Positions 1-5,866 of a DNA stretch of 7,665 bases are shown here, piece by piece. The stretch covers positions 1-7,665 of the forward strand of contig PSRF01000069.1 in the NCBI GenBank assembly GCA_003175865.1. The letters run 5' to 3'. A model generated the notes under the pieces. That model was not told the origin of the DNA, made no database searches, and saw nothing but the letters and a program-made list of their open reading frames with translations. The stretch comes from Blastocatellia bacterium (GTDB taxonomy: Bacteria > Acidobacteriota > Blastocatellia > Pyrinomonadales > Pyrinomonadaceae). Every line of letters begins with the position of its first letter. Within the stretch, counting starts at the first letter, position 1. The position numbers were made by a program, and so were the translations under genes.

Positions 1-139
1 TGCAGGGAACGAATCAGGCGAGACATTAGTTGATTTTTGAGTTGTGACCATTGCACAACCGCGTAGAGATGAATATGCGATCCGCGTAGTGGCGCGTCGG
101 TTGTGCCTCAGGAATGATTCCCAAAACAGGTGGGTTGAG

Positions 140-145
140 TATAAT
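140..145 (+). promoter_or_regulatory. Possible -10 box (TATAAT)
   Basis: This is an exact match to the sigma-70 -10 consensus, with a TG two bases upstream that approximates an extended -10. No good -35 hexamer sits 16-18 bases upstream; that stretch reads roughly GATTCC. If used, transcription would start near 152, giving the kinase a leader of about 220 bases that carries the large inverted repeat. The call rests on one hexamer and may be chance. Confidence 0.3.
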
Positions 146-201
146 TGGCGGCCTCAGGCAAGTACCCGTTGAACAAGATTGCACAAGAACATGTCTCGGA
201 A

Positions 202-327
202 AGCTAGTTAGAGAACCGAGAGCGGTAGCGACCGGATGCTACACGCAACTTCCTTTTTGAGCTTTAAAACTGCGTAACGAACTTTGAGTGGAGGCTTCCG
301 GTCGCTACCGCTCTCGGTTCCCTAGCT
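202..327. repeat. REP-doublet-like perfect inverted repeat
   Basis: Two 24-base arms at 213-236 and 297-320 are exact reverse complements, separated by 60 bases. Pairing resumes outside them: AGCTAG at 202-207 matches CTAGCT at 322-327, after a small asymmetric gap of 5 bases against 1. Each arm contains its own small dyad, CGGT-AGCG-ACCG. Two palindromic units facing each other across a short spacer is the architecture of REP doublets (REPINs), which are mobilised in other bacteria by RAYT transposases. A MITE remnant or a leader hairpin is also possible. Because the element sits between the TATAAT box and the kinase ribosome site, a transcript would fold it into a long stem ending about 30 bases before the Shine-Dalgarno sequence. 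Confidence 0.8.
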
Positions 328-356
328 GTCCTTATCCAACTTTTTATACGCTACGC

Positions 357-362
357 GAGGAG
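357..362 (+). promoter_or_regulatory. Shine-Dalgarno site of the sensor kinase
   Basis: GAGGAG lies 8 bases before the TTG at 371. It is the main reason for accepting a TTG start, since no in-frame ATG follows until far into the propeller region and the hydrophobic N-terminus begins immediately after the TTG. Confidence 0.8.
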
Positions 363-370
363 TCCAGTCC

Positions 371-3352
371 TTGGACGTCAAAGGTCTATCGCGAATCGTT
401 AGTCTCTGTGTCCTCATTGGCTCAGTTGTCCTCCTGTCAATTGCGATTGTCTACGGCTCGAAATCAAACGTAGTCATTAAGTCGACAACAAGCGAGATCC
501 GCGGAATCGATTTTTGGGGTGAAGCGGAGGGCCTCACGCAATCGCGAATCCGAGCAATCGTTCAAACACGTGACGCTTATTTGTGGCTCGGCACTGACTA
601 TGGTTTAGTGCGGTTTAATGGGACCAACTTCACCGCCTTCACGGTTGAAACTGGCAGTCTTCATGACAACGAAGTATGGGCAATTCAGGAGGACGATGAA
701 GGTGGTCTCTGGATCGGTACTTATGGAGGCGGATTAACGCTACTCAAAGACGGAGTATTCAAAACTTTTACCACTTCCGACGGTCTGCCCGATGATGTCG
801 TGCTCAATCTTGGAAAGGATCGAGACGGCAACATTTGGCTCGGTACACCGCTCGGTGCTGCACGTTATTCTCATGGCAATTTCACACGTTTCACTACTGC
901 GGACGGTTTAACTGAGAATTCGATCACTGCGATTGCCACTCAGCCTTCAGGAGAGATCTGGCTGGCGACCGCGTCGAATCTTCACCAGTTCATTAACGGA
1001 AGGTTCTCGGTCGTCAAAAGTGTGGTGGGAAAACGTGATGAACAGTTGGATCACCTGGCCTCTGGTGAAGATGGTTCGATCTGGCTCGGGTTTCGCAATG
1101 GTGTCGTGAAGAAGTGGAAAAATGGTGAGCTGAAAACATTCAGCCGGCCTGGGGAACGCCCCCAACGAATCAATCAACTATACGTGGACTCCGATGGGAC
1201 ACTTTGGATTGCCTTACGAGAAGGAGTCGTACGACTTAAAAATGACAGTTTTGAGGCTGTGCCACTCGGAGAAAACAATTCCGGTTCTGGGGTGGTTTAC
1301 AGCATCTTTCGTGATCGTGAAGACAGTGTTTGGATCGGATTTCAGTCAAACGGTCTTGCACGATTGCGAACAAAACAACTGTTCACGATTTCAAAACGCG
1401 ACGGACTTCCCAACGAGAGTAGTCGCTCAGTATTCCAGGACAGTCGAGGGACGCTCTGGGTCGGCACCTTGAATGGCTTCGTAGGGTTCAGGAATGGCAG
1501 CCAGGTGACTTACGAGGACGTCAACGGAAATCAAATCGGATCAGTTAAGTCACTTGCCGAAGACTCCCAAGGAAATCTTTGGATTGGCGCCGAACAGGAT
1601 CTACTGATCCTATCTCGAGCAGGTTTGCACAAAGTGCCGGGATGGAAAAGCTCATCGGAGATCAGAGCAATTTATCGGGACCAGAAAAATCATATGTGGG
1701 TCGGAACTGATGGCGACGGACTCTTTGAGTACTTAGATCCGAGCGCAAGGCCAACCCGATTTACCACGCGCGACGGTCTCGCGAGTGATCAGATTCGAAC
1801 ACTCTTATTCGATCGTCGTGGTGCTCTCTGGGTTGGTACTCACGGTGGAGGCTTGAGCAAATATGAAGACGGTCGGTTTGTTAACTACACGACTAAGGAT
1901 GGTCTGGCTGGCAATCGAGTGAGTTCCAGTTATGAAGATGATTACGGATCGCTGTGGTTTGCGACGCGCAATGGATTGAGCAGATTTAAAGACGGAAAGT
2001 TTTTTACTTTCAACTCCCAGAATGGATTGCTGGTGAGTTTTGTTTATTCAATGCTCGACGATGGCAGAGGTAATTTTTGGTTTAGTTGTGCGCAGGGGCT
2101 TTTCCGGGTCAGTAAAACCGAGCTGCGAGATCTGGCCGATGGTCGTATTCAAAAGGTTAGTTCCATTGATTACGGAGTACGCGATGGAATGAAGACTCGA
2201 GCATATAACATTGGAAATCAGCCAGCTGCATGGAAGACGAGTGAAAACACTTTGATGTTCTGTTCCATGAAAGGTGTAGTAGTTGTTGATCCAAATCGAC
2301 TCTATTCCAGTGGAATCGTCCCTCCCGTACATATTGAAAAGATCGTCATTAATAAACAGCAACTTCAACTTACTCCAGAAACTCAACTCCCGGTTGGCTC
2401 AGGAGAATTTGAAATCCACTTTGCCGCACTCAGCTATGTCTCACCTGAAAAACTTCGCTTCAAATACAAACTGGAAGGAGTTGATAAGGACTGGGTTGAT
2501 GCCGGAGTAAGAAGGTTTGCTTACTACGCAAATTTACCACCGGGGCAGTACAGGTTTCGCGTGATTGCTGGATACCTGGATGGACCATGGAACGAAGAAG
2601 GTACTTCGTATGGCTTCTACTTGAAGCCACGGTTTTACCAAACGACGCTCTTCGGCGGGTTGCTGATAGCAATCTTATTGTTGATAGGGTTCCTGCTGTA
2701 TCGACTCAGAATGATTGAGTTGAAGGCGCGCTACTCGGCAGTGTTGGGAGAAAGAAACAGAATTGCACGTGAAATTCATGATACGTTGGCCCAGAACCTC
2801 GCTGGCATTGCACTGCAACTCGAATCAGTGAGCATGCAAACGACAGAGATGCCACCGAGTCTAAGTGAGCGTCTTGATCAAGCGTGTAGTCTGGTTCGGT
2901 ACAGTTTGTCGGAAGCGCGCAGGGCAGTATCAGACCTCCGTTCAGATGAACTCGAAAGACACGAGCTGGCGGCTGAGCTTCCTGAAATCGCTGCGAAGAT
3001 GGCTGCAACAACGGCGGCTGAAGCAAAGGTACAGGTGGTGGGAACGCCACGAAGACTCAGTCCAGTGCTGGAAAAGAACATCCTTCGTATCTTTCAGGAG
3101 GCAATGGCAAATGCTGTCAAACATGCGTCGGCAAAAAATATCGAGATCAAGCTGCAATACGATGCCGATGCGTTAATGCTTTCTGTTCAAGACGATGGTA
3201 GCGGCTTTGATACTGACAACATCATCCCGTTAGGTGTGGGTCACTATGGTTTGATGGGCATGCGTGAACGTGCAGAGCGAATCGGTGGACGGCTGACGTT
3301 AACGAGTCAGCTGGGCCGAGGCACTGAATTACTGGTTGAAGTCCCAATCTGA
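371..3352 (+). CDS. Two-component sensor histidine kinase with double beta-propeller sensor (HisKA_3 type)
   Basis: This inner-membrane kinase probably senses an extracytoplasmic ligand and phosphorylates the adjacent regulator. The start is TTG with a good ribosome site. A hydrophobic anchor or uncleaved signal spans about residues 9-29. About 14 propeller blades follow (roughly residues 50-645), each marked by WLGT, WIGT or WVGT-like motifs, often with a DGL turn. Fourteen fits two seven-bladed propellers. A Y_Y_Y domain covers about 651-757 and a second membrane segment about 759-778. The dimerisation domain carries the phospho-acceptor His803 in REIHDTLAQ, typical of the NarX/DesK class. 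The ATPase shows an N box with Asn914, DDGSGF at 941-946 and GLMGM at 960-964, so all catalytic motifs appear intact. No receiver or HTH is fused, unlike Bacteroides hybrid systems of similar sensor design. The ligand cannot be read from the sequence. Confidence 0.97.
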   Translation: MDVKGLSRIVSLCVLIGSVVLLSIAIVYGSKSNVVIKSTTSEIRGIDFWGEAEGLTQSRIRAIVQTRDAYLWLGTDYGLVRFNGTNFTAFTVETGSLHDNEVWAIQEDDEGGLWIGTYGGGLTLLKDGVFKTFTTSDGLPDDVVLNLGKDRDGNIWLGTPLGAARYSHGNFTRFTTADGLTENSITAIATQPSGEIWLATASNLHQFINGRFSVVKSVVGKRDEQLDHLASGEDGSIWLGFRNGVVKKWKNGELKTFSRPGERPQRINQLYVDSDGTLWIALREGVVRLKNDSFEAVPLGENNSGSGVVYSIFRDREDSVWIGFQSNGLARLRTKQLFTISKRDGLPNESSRSVFQDSRGTLWVGTLNGFVGFRNGSQVTYEDVNGNQIGSVKSLAEDSQGNLWIGAEQDLLILSRAGLHKVPGWKSSSEIRAIYRDQKNHMWVGTDGDGLFEYLDPSARPTRFTTRDGLASDQIRTLLFDRRGALWVGTHGGGLSKYEDGRFVNYTTKDGLAGNRVSSSYEDDYGSLWFATRNGLSRFKDGKFFTFNSQNGLLVSFVYSMLDDGRGNFWFSCAQGLFRVSKTELRDLADGRIQKVSSIDYGVRDGMKTRAYNIGNQPAAWKTSENTLMFCSMKGVVVVDPNRLYSSGIVPPVHIEKIVINKQQLQLTPETQLPVGSGEFEIHFAALSYVSPEKLRFKYKLEGVDKDWVDAGVRRFAYYANLPPGQYRFRVIAGYLDGPWNEEGTSYGFYLKPRFYQTTLFGGLLIAILLLIGFLLYRLRMIELKARYSAVLGERNRIAREIHDTLAQNLAGIALQLESVSMQTTEMPPSLSERLDQACSLVRYSLSEARRAVSDLRSDELERHELAAELPEIAAKMAATTAAEAKVQVVGTPRRLSPVLEKNILRIFQEAMANAVKHASAKNIEIKLQYDADALMLSVQDDGSGFDTDNIIPLGVGHYGLMGMRERAERIGGRLTLTSQLGRGTELLVEVPI

Positions 3353-3358
3353 ATTTCA

Positions 3359-3988
3359 ATGGGCGACGAACGACTCCGAATAATGATCGTGGAAGATCAC
3401 TTCGTGGTGCGCACTGGTCTCGCTGCGATTATCAATAGCCAACCTGACATGGTTGTTATCGCCGAGGCCCGAAACGGCCAAGAGGCGATTGATCTCTTCA
3501 AAGAGCAACAACCAGACGTCACGTTGATGGATTTGCGAATTCCGTTGTTGAGTGGCACTGAGGCAATTGCTGCGATAGTGAAAGAGTTTCCCAAGGCGAA
3601 GATCATAGTGTTGTCGACGTTTAGTGGTGACGAAGATATTTTCAAAGCGTTACAGGCTGGCGCGCGCGCGTACTTTCGGAAGGACGTTAAAGGAAACGAT
3701 TTGGTTGGAGCGATCAGAGCCGTGTATACGGGGCAGCGTTTGCTTCCTCCGGAAATTGCGGCGCGCCTCGCTGAAAGGATTCCGAGATCAGAATTGAGTA
3801 CGCGAGAACTTGAGATTCTGGGTCTAATTGCAAAGGGAAGTTCCAACAAAGATATTGCAAATGCTCTCGAGATAAGCGAGGGTACAGTGCGGGTCCACGC
3901 GAGCAATATCTTTGCCAAACTCGGTTGCAACGACCGTGCGCAGGCAGTCTCAGAAGCTTTTCAGAGGGGCATCATTCATATCGATTAG
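3359..3988 (+). CDS. NarL/FixJ-family response regulator (receiver plus LuxR HTH)
   Basis: This 209-residue DNA-binding regulator is probably phosphorylated by the kinase just upstream. The receiver domain (about 6-120) has the acidic pair Glu12-Asp13, the phospho-acceptor Asp58 in LMDLRIP, Ser86 at the switch position and Lys108 in FRKD. The C-terminal LuxR-type helix-turn-helix (about 146-205) contains LSTRELEIL, the recognition region NKDIANALEISEGTVRVHASNIFAKL and a final AQAVSEAF helix. Length and order are normal for the family. The ATG lies 6 bases after the kinase stop and has no strong Shine-Dalgarno of its own, which suggests translational coupling in a two-gene operon. HisKA_3 kinases normally pair with this regulator class. 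The target genes are unknown. Confidence 0.97.
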   Translation: MGDERLRIMIVEDHFVVRTGLAAIINSQPDMVVIAEARNGQEAIDLFKEQQPDVTLMDLRIPLLSGTEAIAAIVKEFPKAKIIVLSTFSGDEDIFKALQAGARAYFRKDVKGNDLVGAIRAVYTGQRLLPPEIAARLAERIPRSELSTRELEILGLIAKGSSNKDIANALEISEGTVRVHASNIFAKLGCNDRAQAVSEAFQRGIIHID

Positions 3989-3989
3989 T

Positions 3990-4025
3990 TCGTAAATCGT
4001 GAATCGTGAAATCGTAAGTCGTAAA
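3990..4025. repeat. Degenerate heptamer tandem repeat (TCGTRAA)
   Basis: Five near-identical units follow each other directly after the regulator stop: TCGTAAA, TCGTGAA, TCGTGAAA, TCGTAAG and TCGTAAA. One unit is 8 bases long. The array lies in the 112-base gap between two convergent genes. It is probably a slippage-generated intergenic microsatellite. It has no terminator-like GC hairpin or T-run. Confidence 0.75.
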
Positions 4026-4056
4026 TGAAGGCAGGTGTCCCCGCAGCCTAAACGTA

Positions 4057-4093
4057 GCTTGCGGTTAAGAACTCGCAGATGTTGAACGCAAGC
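4057..4093. terminator. Weak hairpin between convergent genes
   Basis: GCTTGCG at 4057-4063 pairs with CGCAAGC at 4087-4093 around a 23-base loop. It lies just past the minus-strand gene's stop and could serve as a weak terminator from either side. No T-tract follows on either strand, so an intrinsic terminator is doubtful. Confidence 0.25.
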
Positions 4094-4100
4094 ACCGCGC

Positions 4101-4655
4101 TCAAGGCGTGACGTCGAATTCAACTGTGTTTGACTCAACCATTGGCCCACCACAACAACCAAAGCGTCTCTCCACTGACAGCTCGTAATGACCCGGTTGC
4201 AACTGGTCGTACCACGCGAGCGCGCCAGTTGGTTCAGAGCTATTGTCAGCCAGAATCAGAAAGTCAACCATTGTGGGCTTGTTCGGCAGCAACACCAGGT
4301 CATCGGGAAGACCTTCCTTTTGGCAAGTTTGTTCTTTCGCCGCAGTTTGGAGTAGATACGTTTGCCAATTTGCGTGTGAGACCAACTGCCCGTCTCGTTT
4401 TAGTTGCGGCAAATCCTGATAAAGGTCACTCGACAGACACGAATGAACCAGCTCGTTGGTCCTGTTGGTCAGGTTGATTGCGACAGGTATTTGTTGTCCA
4501 ACTCTATAAGTGCGTGTCGGTCCATCCAGGAAAGGACGTAGTGTAGTAATCGTCACTGTGATCGGCTGGTTGTCTTCGTGAGATTTGTGCGCATGTGTGC
4601 CGAAAGCAATACCGCAGATCAAACCTAACCAACAGAAAACTCGAAACCACATCAT
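4101..4655 (-). CDS. Secreted protein of unknown function, possibly Ig-like
   Basis: I do not recognise this 184-residue protein. The ATG at 4655 is chosen because AGGAGG lies 9 bases upstream and the N-terminus then forms a textbook signal peptide: hydrophobic residues 6-19, probable cleavage after the THA at 20-22. A longer reading back to 4712 adds a charged stretch that spoils this. The mature part starts His-rich (HKSHE) and then has alternating beta-strand-like segments, including TYRVGQQIPVAINLTNRT at 49-66 and QPGHYELSVERRF at 153-165. Such patterns are common in small periplasmic immunoglobulin-like or BsuPI-like domains, but this is only a resemblance. Four mature cysteines (73, 111, 167, 168) suggest disulfides, and Cys167-Cys168 sit in an odd FGCCGGP turn near the C-terminus. 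It is transcribed towards the regulator gene and away from the methyltransferase, with no obvious partner. Confidence 0.8.
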   Translation of the reverse strand: MMWFRVFCWLGLICGIAFGTHAHKSHEDNQPITVTITTLRPFLDGPTRTYRVGQQIPVAINLTNRTNELVHSCLSSDLYQDLPQLKRDGQLVSHANWQTYLLQTAAKEQTCQKEGLPDDLVLLPNKPTMVDFLILADNSSEPTGALAWYDQLQPGHYELSVERRFGCCGGPMVESNTVEFDVTP

Positions 4656-4664
4656 GACGATCAA

Positions 4665-4670
4665 CCTCCT
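4665..4670 (-). promoter_or_regulatory. Shine-Dalgarno site of the secreted-protein gene
   Basis: CCTCCT on the plus strand reads AGGAGG on the minus strand, 9 bases before the ATG at 4655. It fixes that start over the longer in-frame ATG at 4712, which would place this motif inside the gene. Confidence 0.8.
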
Positions 4671-4694
4671 CTTTTCCAATGTCCGATACGCGTT

Positions 4695-4732
4695 AGCTTG
4701 TCTCCTGGACAAAACACGACAAGCTCAAGCTT
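4695..4732. repeat. Overlapping small inverted repeats in the secreted-gene leader
   Basis: AGCTTGTC at 4695-4702 pairs with GACAAGCT at 4718-4725 around 15 bases. Alternative pairings share the same bases: TTGTC at 4698-4702 with GACAA at 4708-4712, and AAGCT-CA-AGCTT at 4721-4732. These mutually exclusive foldings lie 25-60 bases upstream of the minus-strand Shine-Dalgarno. They could be an operator, a leader structure or coincidence. Confidence 0.45.
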
Positions 4733-4745
4733 ATCGAACATCTCA

Positions 4746-4836
4746 GCTCTCAGGTGGCGAGGACCGTCACGATTTAGTGCCATCAGCACTCTCTCTCTAC
4801 ACAGTCTCGTGAATGCGAGTTGTCGCCACCGAGAGC
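4746..4836. repeat. Nested inverted repeat element (91 bases)
   Basis: Bases 4746-4760 pair with 4823-4836 over 14 base pairs with a single bulged A at 4752. The core is GGTGGCGA with TCGCCACC. Inside, CACGA at 4768-4772 pairs with TCGTG at 4807-4811, and AGTGC at 4776-4780 with GCACT at 4786-4790 around a 5-base loop. The whole could fold as a long branched hairpin or cruciform. The right arm shares the 10-mer ACCGAGAGCG with the inverted repeat near position 215. The two may therefore belong to one repeat family. Confidence 0.6.
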
Positions 4837-4881
4837 GAAGGTGATAAGTGCAACAGACATGCCGCAGGCAACAAGTTGTTT

Positions 4882-4895
4882 ACACGTTAACGTGT
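4882..4895. promoter_or_regulatory. Perfect 14-bp palindrome, probable operator
   Basis: ACACGTTAACGTGT is fully symmetric, as expected for a dimeric helix-turn-helix regulator. It abuts another symmetric stretch, AACAAGTTGTT (4870-4880), and overlaps the best forward promoter guess (TTTACA at 4879-4884). It is about 205 bases upstream of the methyltransferase start and about 225 upstream of the divergent gene, so either could be the target. No regulator in this window is known to bind it. Confidence 0.5.
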
Positions 4896-4923
4896 GAATA
4901 TTTAACGGTGATTGAATTTACCT

Positions 4924-4950
4924 TGTGAGGCTTTTGGTCCCTGTGAGGCT
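4924..4950. repeat. Direct repeat TGTGAGGCT
   Basis: The 9-mer occurs at 4924-4932 and 4942-4950, an 18-base period or somewhat under two helical turns. It could be a pair of binding half-sites just downstream of the palindrome, or a small local duplication. Confidence 0.4.
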
Positions 4951-5089
4951 ATTTCAACGCAAGGAATCCTACCCACTCCCGAGTCTGTGAAACAATTCGA
5001 CAAATCCTGGTTGTCCGGTGGTATCCTCAGTCAAAGAGTTTTAGAGCTGTCACCTGGGTTAGTTCAGAGCTTACAAACAAAAATAAATT

Positions 5090-5095
5090 AGGTGA
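5090..5095 (+). promoter_or_regulatory. Shine-Dalgarno-like site of the methyltransferase
   Basis: AGGTGA matches the 3' part of the canonical AGGAGGTGA and ends 5 bases before the ATG at 5101. It overlaps the in-frame GTG at 5092, which has no ribosome site of its own, so ATG 5101 is preferred over a start three codons earlier. Confidence 0.6.
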
Positions 5096-5100
5096 AATCA

Positions 5101-5859
5101 ATGACAGGAGACTCATCTACTCAATCCTGGGACTCAATTGCCGACGATTGGATCGCACATGCCGACACGAACGACTACAGAAATTTCTTCCTCATGCCTC
5201 GAATGTTCGAGATGTTGGGCGATGTTCGAAACTTGCGGGTTCTCGACCTCGGTTGCGGAGAAGGCGGATATGGACGTGAGCTTGCGCGACGCGGTGCACA
5301 GGTGGTCGGCTTGGATGGCAGTGCGCGAATGATCCAAATCGCGCGGCACCGGGCGGCAGCTGAGAAGCTAGACATCAAGTTCATCTGTACAAATGCGAAC
5401 GCGATGGATGAAATCGCTGACCATAGTTTTGATCTTGTGGTTGCTCCGATGAGCTTGATGGACGTGGAGGACTACCCGGGAGCTGTGCGTGAGACCCATC
5501 GGGTGCTAGCTCCTGGCGGTTCGTTGGTAATGAGTATTCTGCATCCATGTTTTTCAGCTCCGGTGTCTCAGTGGGAGCGCGATCCCAATGAAAGACATCG
5601 TTTGGTCCATTTCAAAGTTGATCATTATTTTGAACGGAAAGTTTGGGAGGAGAGGATTACTGTCCGTTTTCAGAAGAGTGTGTTGCGCCGCCATCGACCG
5701 CTTGAAGATTACATGCAAGTACCGTTACGAACAGGATTCGTTTTGGAAGATTTCTGTGAACCCTTACCAACTGAGGATGAGCTAACGAAATCTGCTCGTT
5801 TCCGAAAGATCACCCGGGTGCCGTATTTCCTTTTCATGCGTTGGAAAAGGAAGACTTAG
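5101..5859 (+). CDS. Class I SAM-dependent methyltransferase
   Basis: This cytosolic protein of 252 residues transfers a methyl group from S-adenosylmethionine to an unknown acceptor. The Rossmann-type fold is clear. An N-terminal WDSIADDWIAH segment at 10-20 is typical of UbiE-like enzymes. Motif I is VLDLGCGEGG at 47-56, the acidic residue binding the SAM ribose is Asp72 in VVGLDGS, the post-II region FDLVVAPMSLMDVED spans 110-124, and LAPGG at 136-140 leads into the strand MSILHPCF. The C-terminal third (about 155-252), with many basic and aromatic residues, probably forms the acceptor site and gives no substrate clue. No signal peptide is present. A GTG three codons upstream is an alternative start. 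The gene stands alone on its strand and ends 7 bases from the stop of the convergent hydrolase gene, leaving no room for a separate terminator. Confidence 0.95.
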   Translation: MTGDSSTQSWDSIADDWIAHADTNDYRNFFLMPRMFEMLGDVRNLRVLDLGCGEGGYGRELARRGAQVVGLDGSARMIQIARHRAAAEKLDIKFICTNANAMDEIADHSFDLVVAPMSLMDVEDYPGAVRETHRVLAPGGSLVMSILHPCFSAPVSQWERDPNERHRLVHFKVDHYFERKVWEERITVRFQKSVLRRHRPLEDYMQVPLRTGFVLEDFCEPLPTEDELTKSARFRKITRVPYFLFMRWKRKT

Positions 5860-5866
5860 TCTTGAA

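Larger units (their letters stand above)
1..370. other. Intergenic region upstream of the sensor kinase
   Basis: No convincing complete gene lies here. In the second forward frame the first 12 codons read AGNESGETLVDF and then stop (TGA at 38-40). This could be the tail of a gene entering from the left, but it is too short to judge. On the minus strand an ATG at 26-24 begins MSRLIRSL and runs off the left edge without a ribosome site, so a divergent gene is equally possible. The rest holds a TATAAT box, a small dyad (53-61 with 98-106), two short direct repeats (ATTGCACAA at 50-58 and 178-186; GCCTCAGG at 105-112 and 151-158), a large inverted repeat, and the kinase ribosome site. Confidence 0.6.
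4656..5100. other. Long divergent intergenic region rich in dyads
   Basis: About 445 bases separate two divergent genes, and I see no credible coding sequence here. From left to right it contains the ribosome site of the secreted-protein gene, an overlapping set of small inverted repeats (4695-4732), a nested 91-base inverted repeat (4746-4836), an odd palindrome AACAAGTTGTT (4870-4880), the perfect palindrome ACACGTTAACGTGT (4882-4895), a TGTGAGGCT direct repeat and the methyltransferase ribosome site. Promoters for both genes should lie here, but none matches consensus well. The best forward guess is TTTACA at 4879-4884 with TTTAAC at 4901-4906 (16-base spacer). Confidence 0.6.

Noticed and set aside
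1..40. Possible tail of a forward gene (AGNESGETLVDF then stop) or start of a divergent gene (MSRLIRSL)
   Set aside because: Both are only 8-12 codons at the window edge and contradict each other; neither can be supported without the sequence to the left.
114..260. Small forward ORF (48 codons) starting MIPKTGGLS
   Set aside because: The only AGGA is one base from the ATG, the frame runs through the left arm of the inverted repeat, and the protein shows no recognisable pattern.
202..327. CRISPR or intrinsic terminator for the inverted repeat
   Set aside because: There are only two opposed arms rather than regularly spaced direct repeats, and the 60-base loop and missing T-tract do not fit a terminator.
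2706..3176. Several ORFs of 67-114 codons on both strands inside the kinase gene
   Set aside because: They overlap the kinase HisKA_3/HATPase coding region, whose motifs are unmistakable, and have no ribosome sites or domain-like sequence.
3397..3930. 177-codon minus-strand ORF opposite the response regulator
   Set aside because: It is a shadow of the receiver-LuxR gene, with low-complexity Ser/Ala/Arg composition and no motifs.
4130..4477. 115-codon plus-strand ORF opposite the secreted-protein gene
   Set aside because: The minus frame has AGGAGG, a signal peptide and strand-like segments; the plus frame has none of these.
4656..4712. Longer start for the secreted protein at 4712
   Set aside because: It would add 19 charged residues before the signal peptide and bury the AGGAGG site inside the gene.
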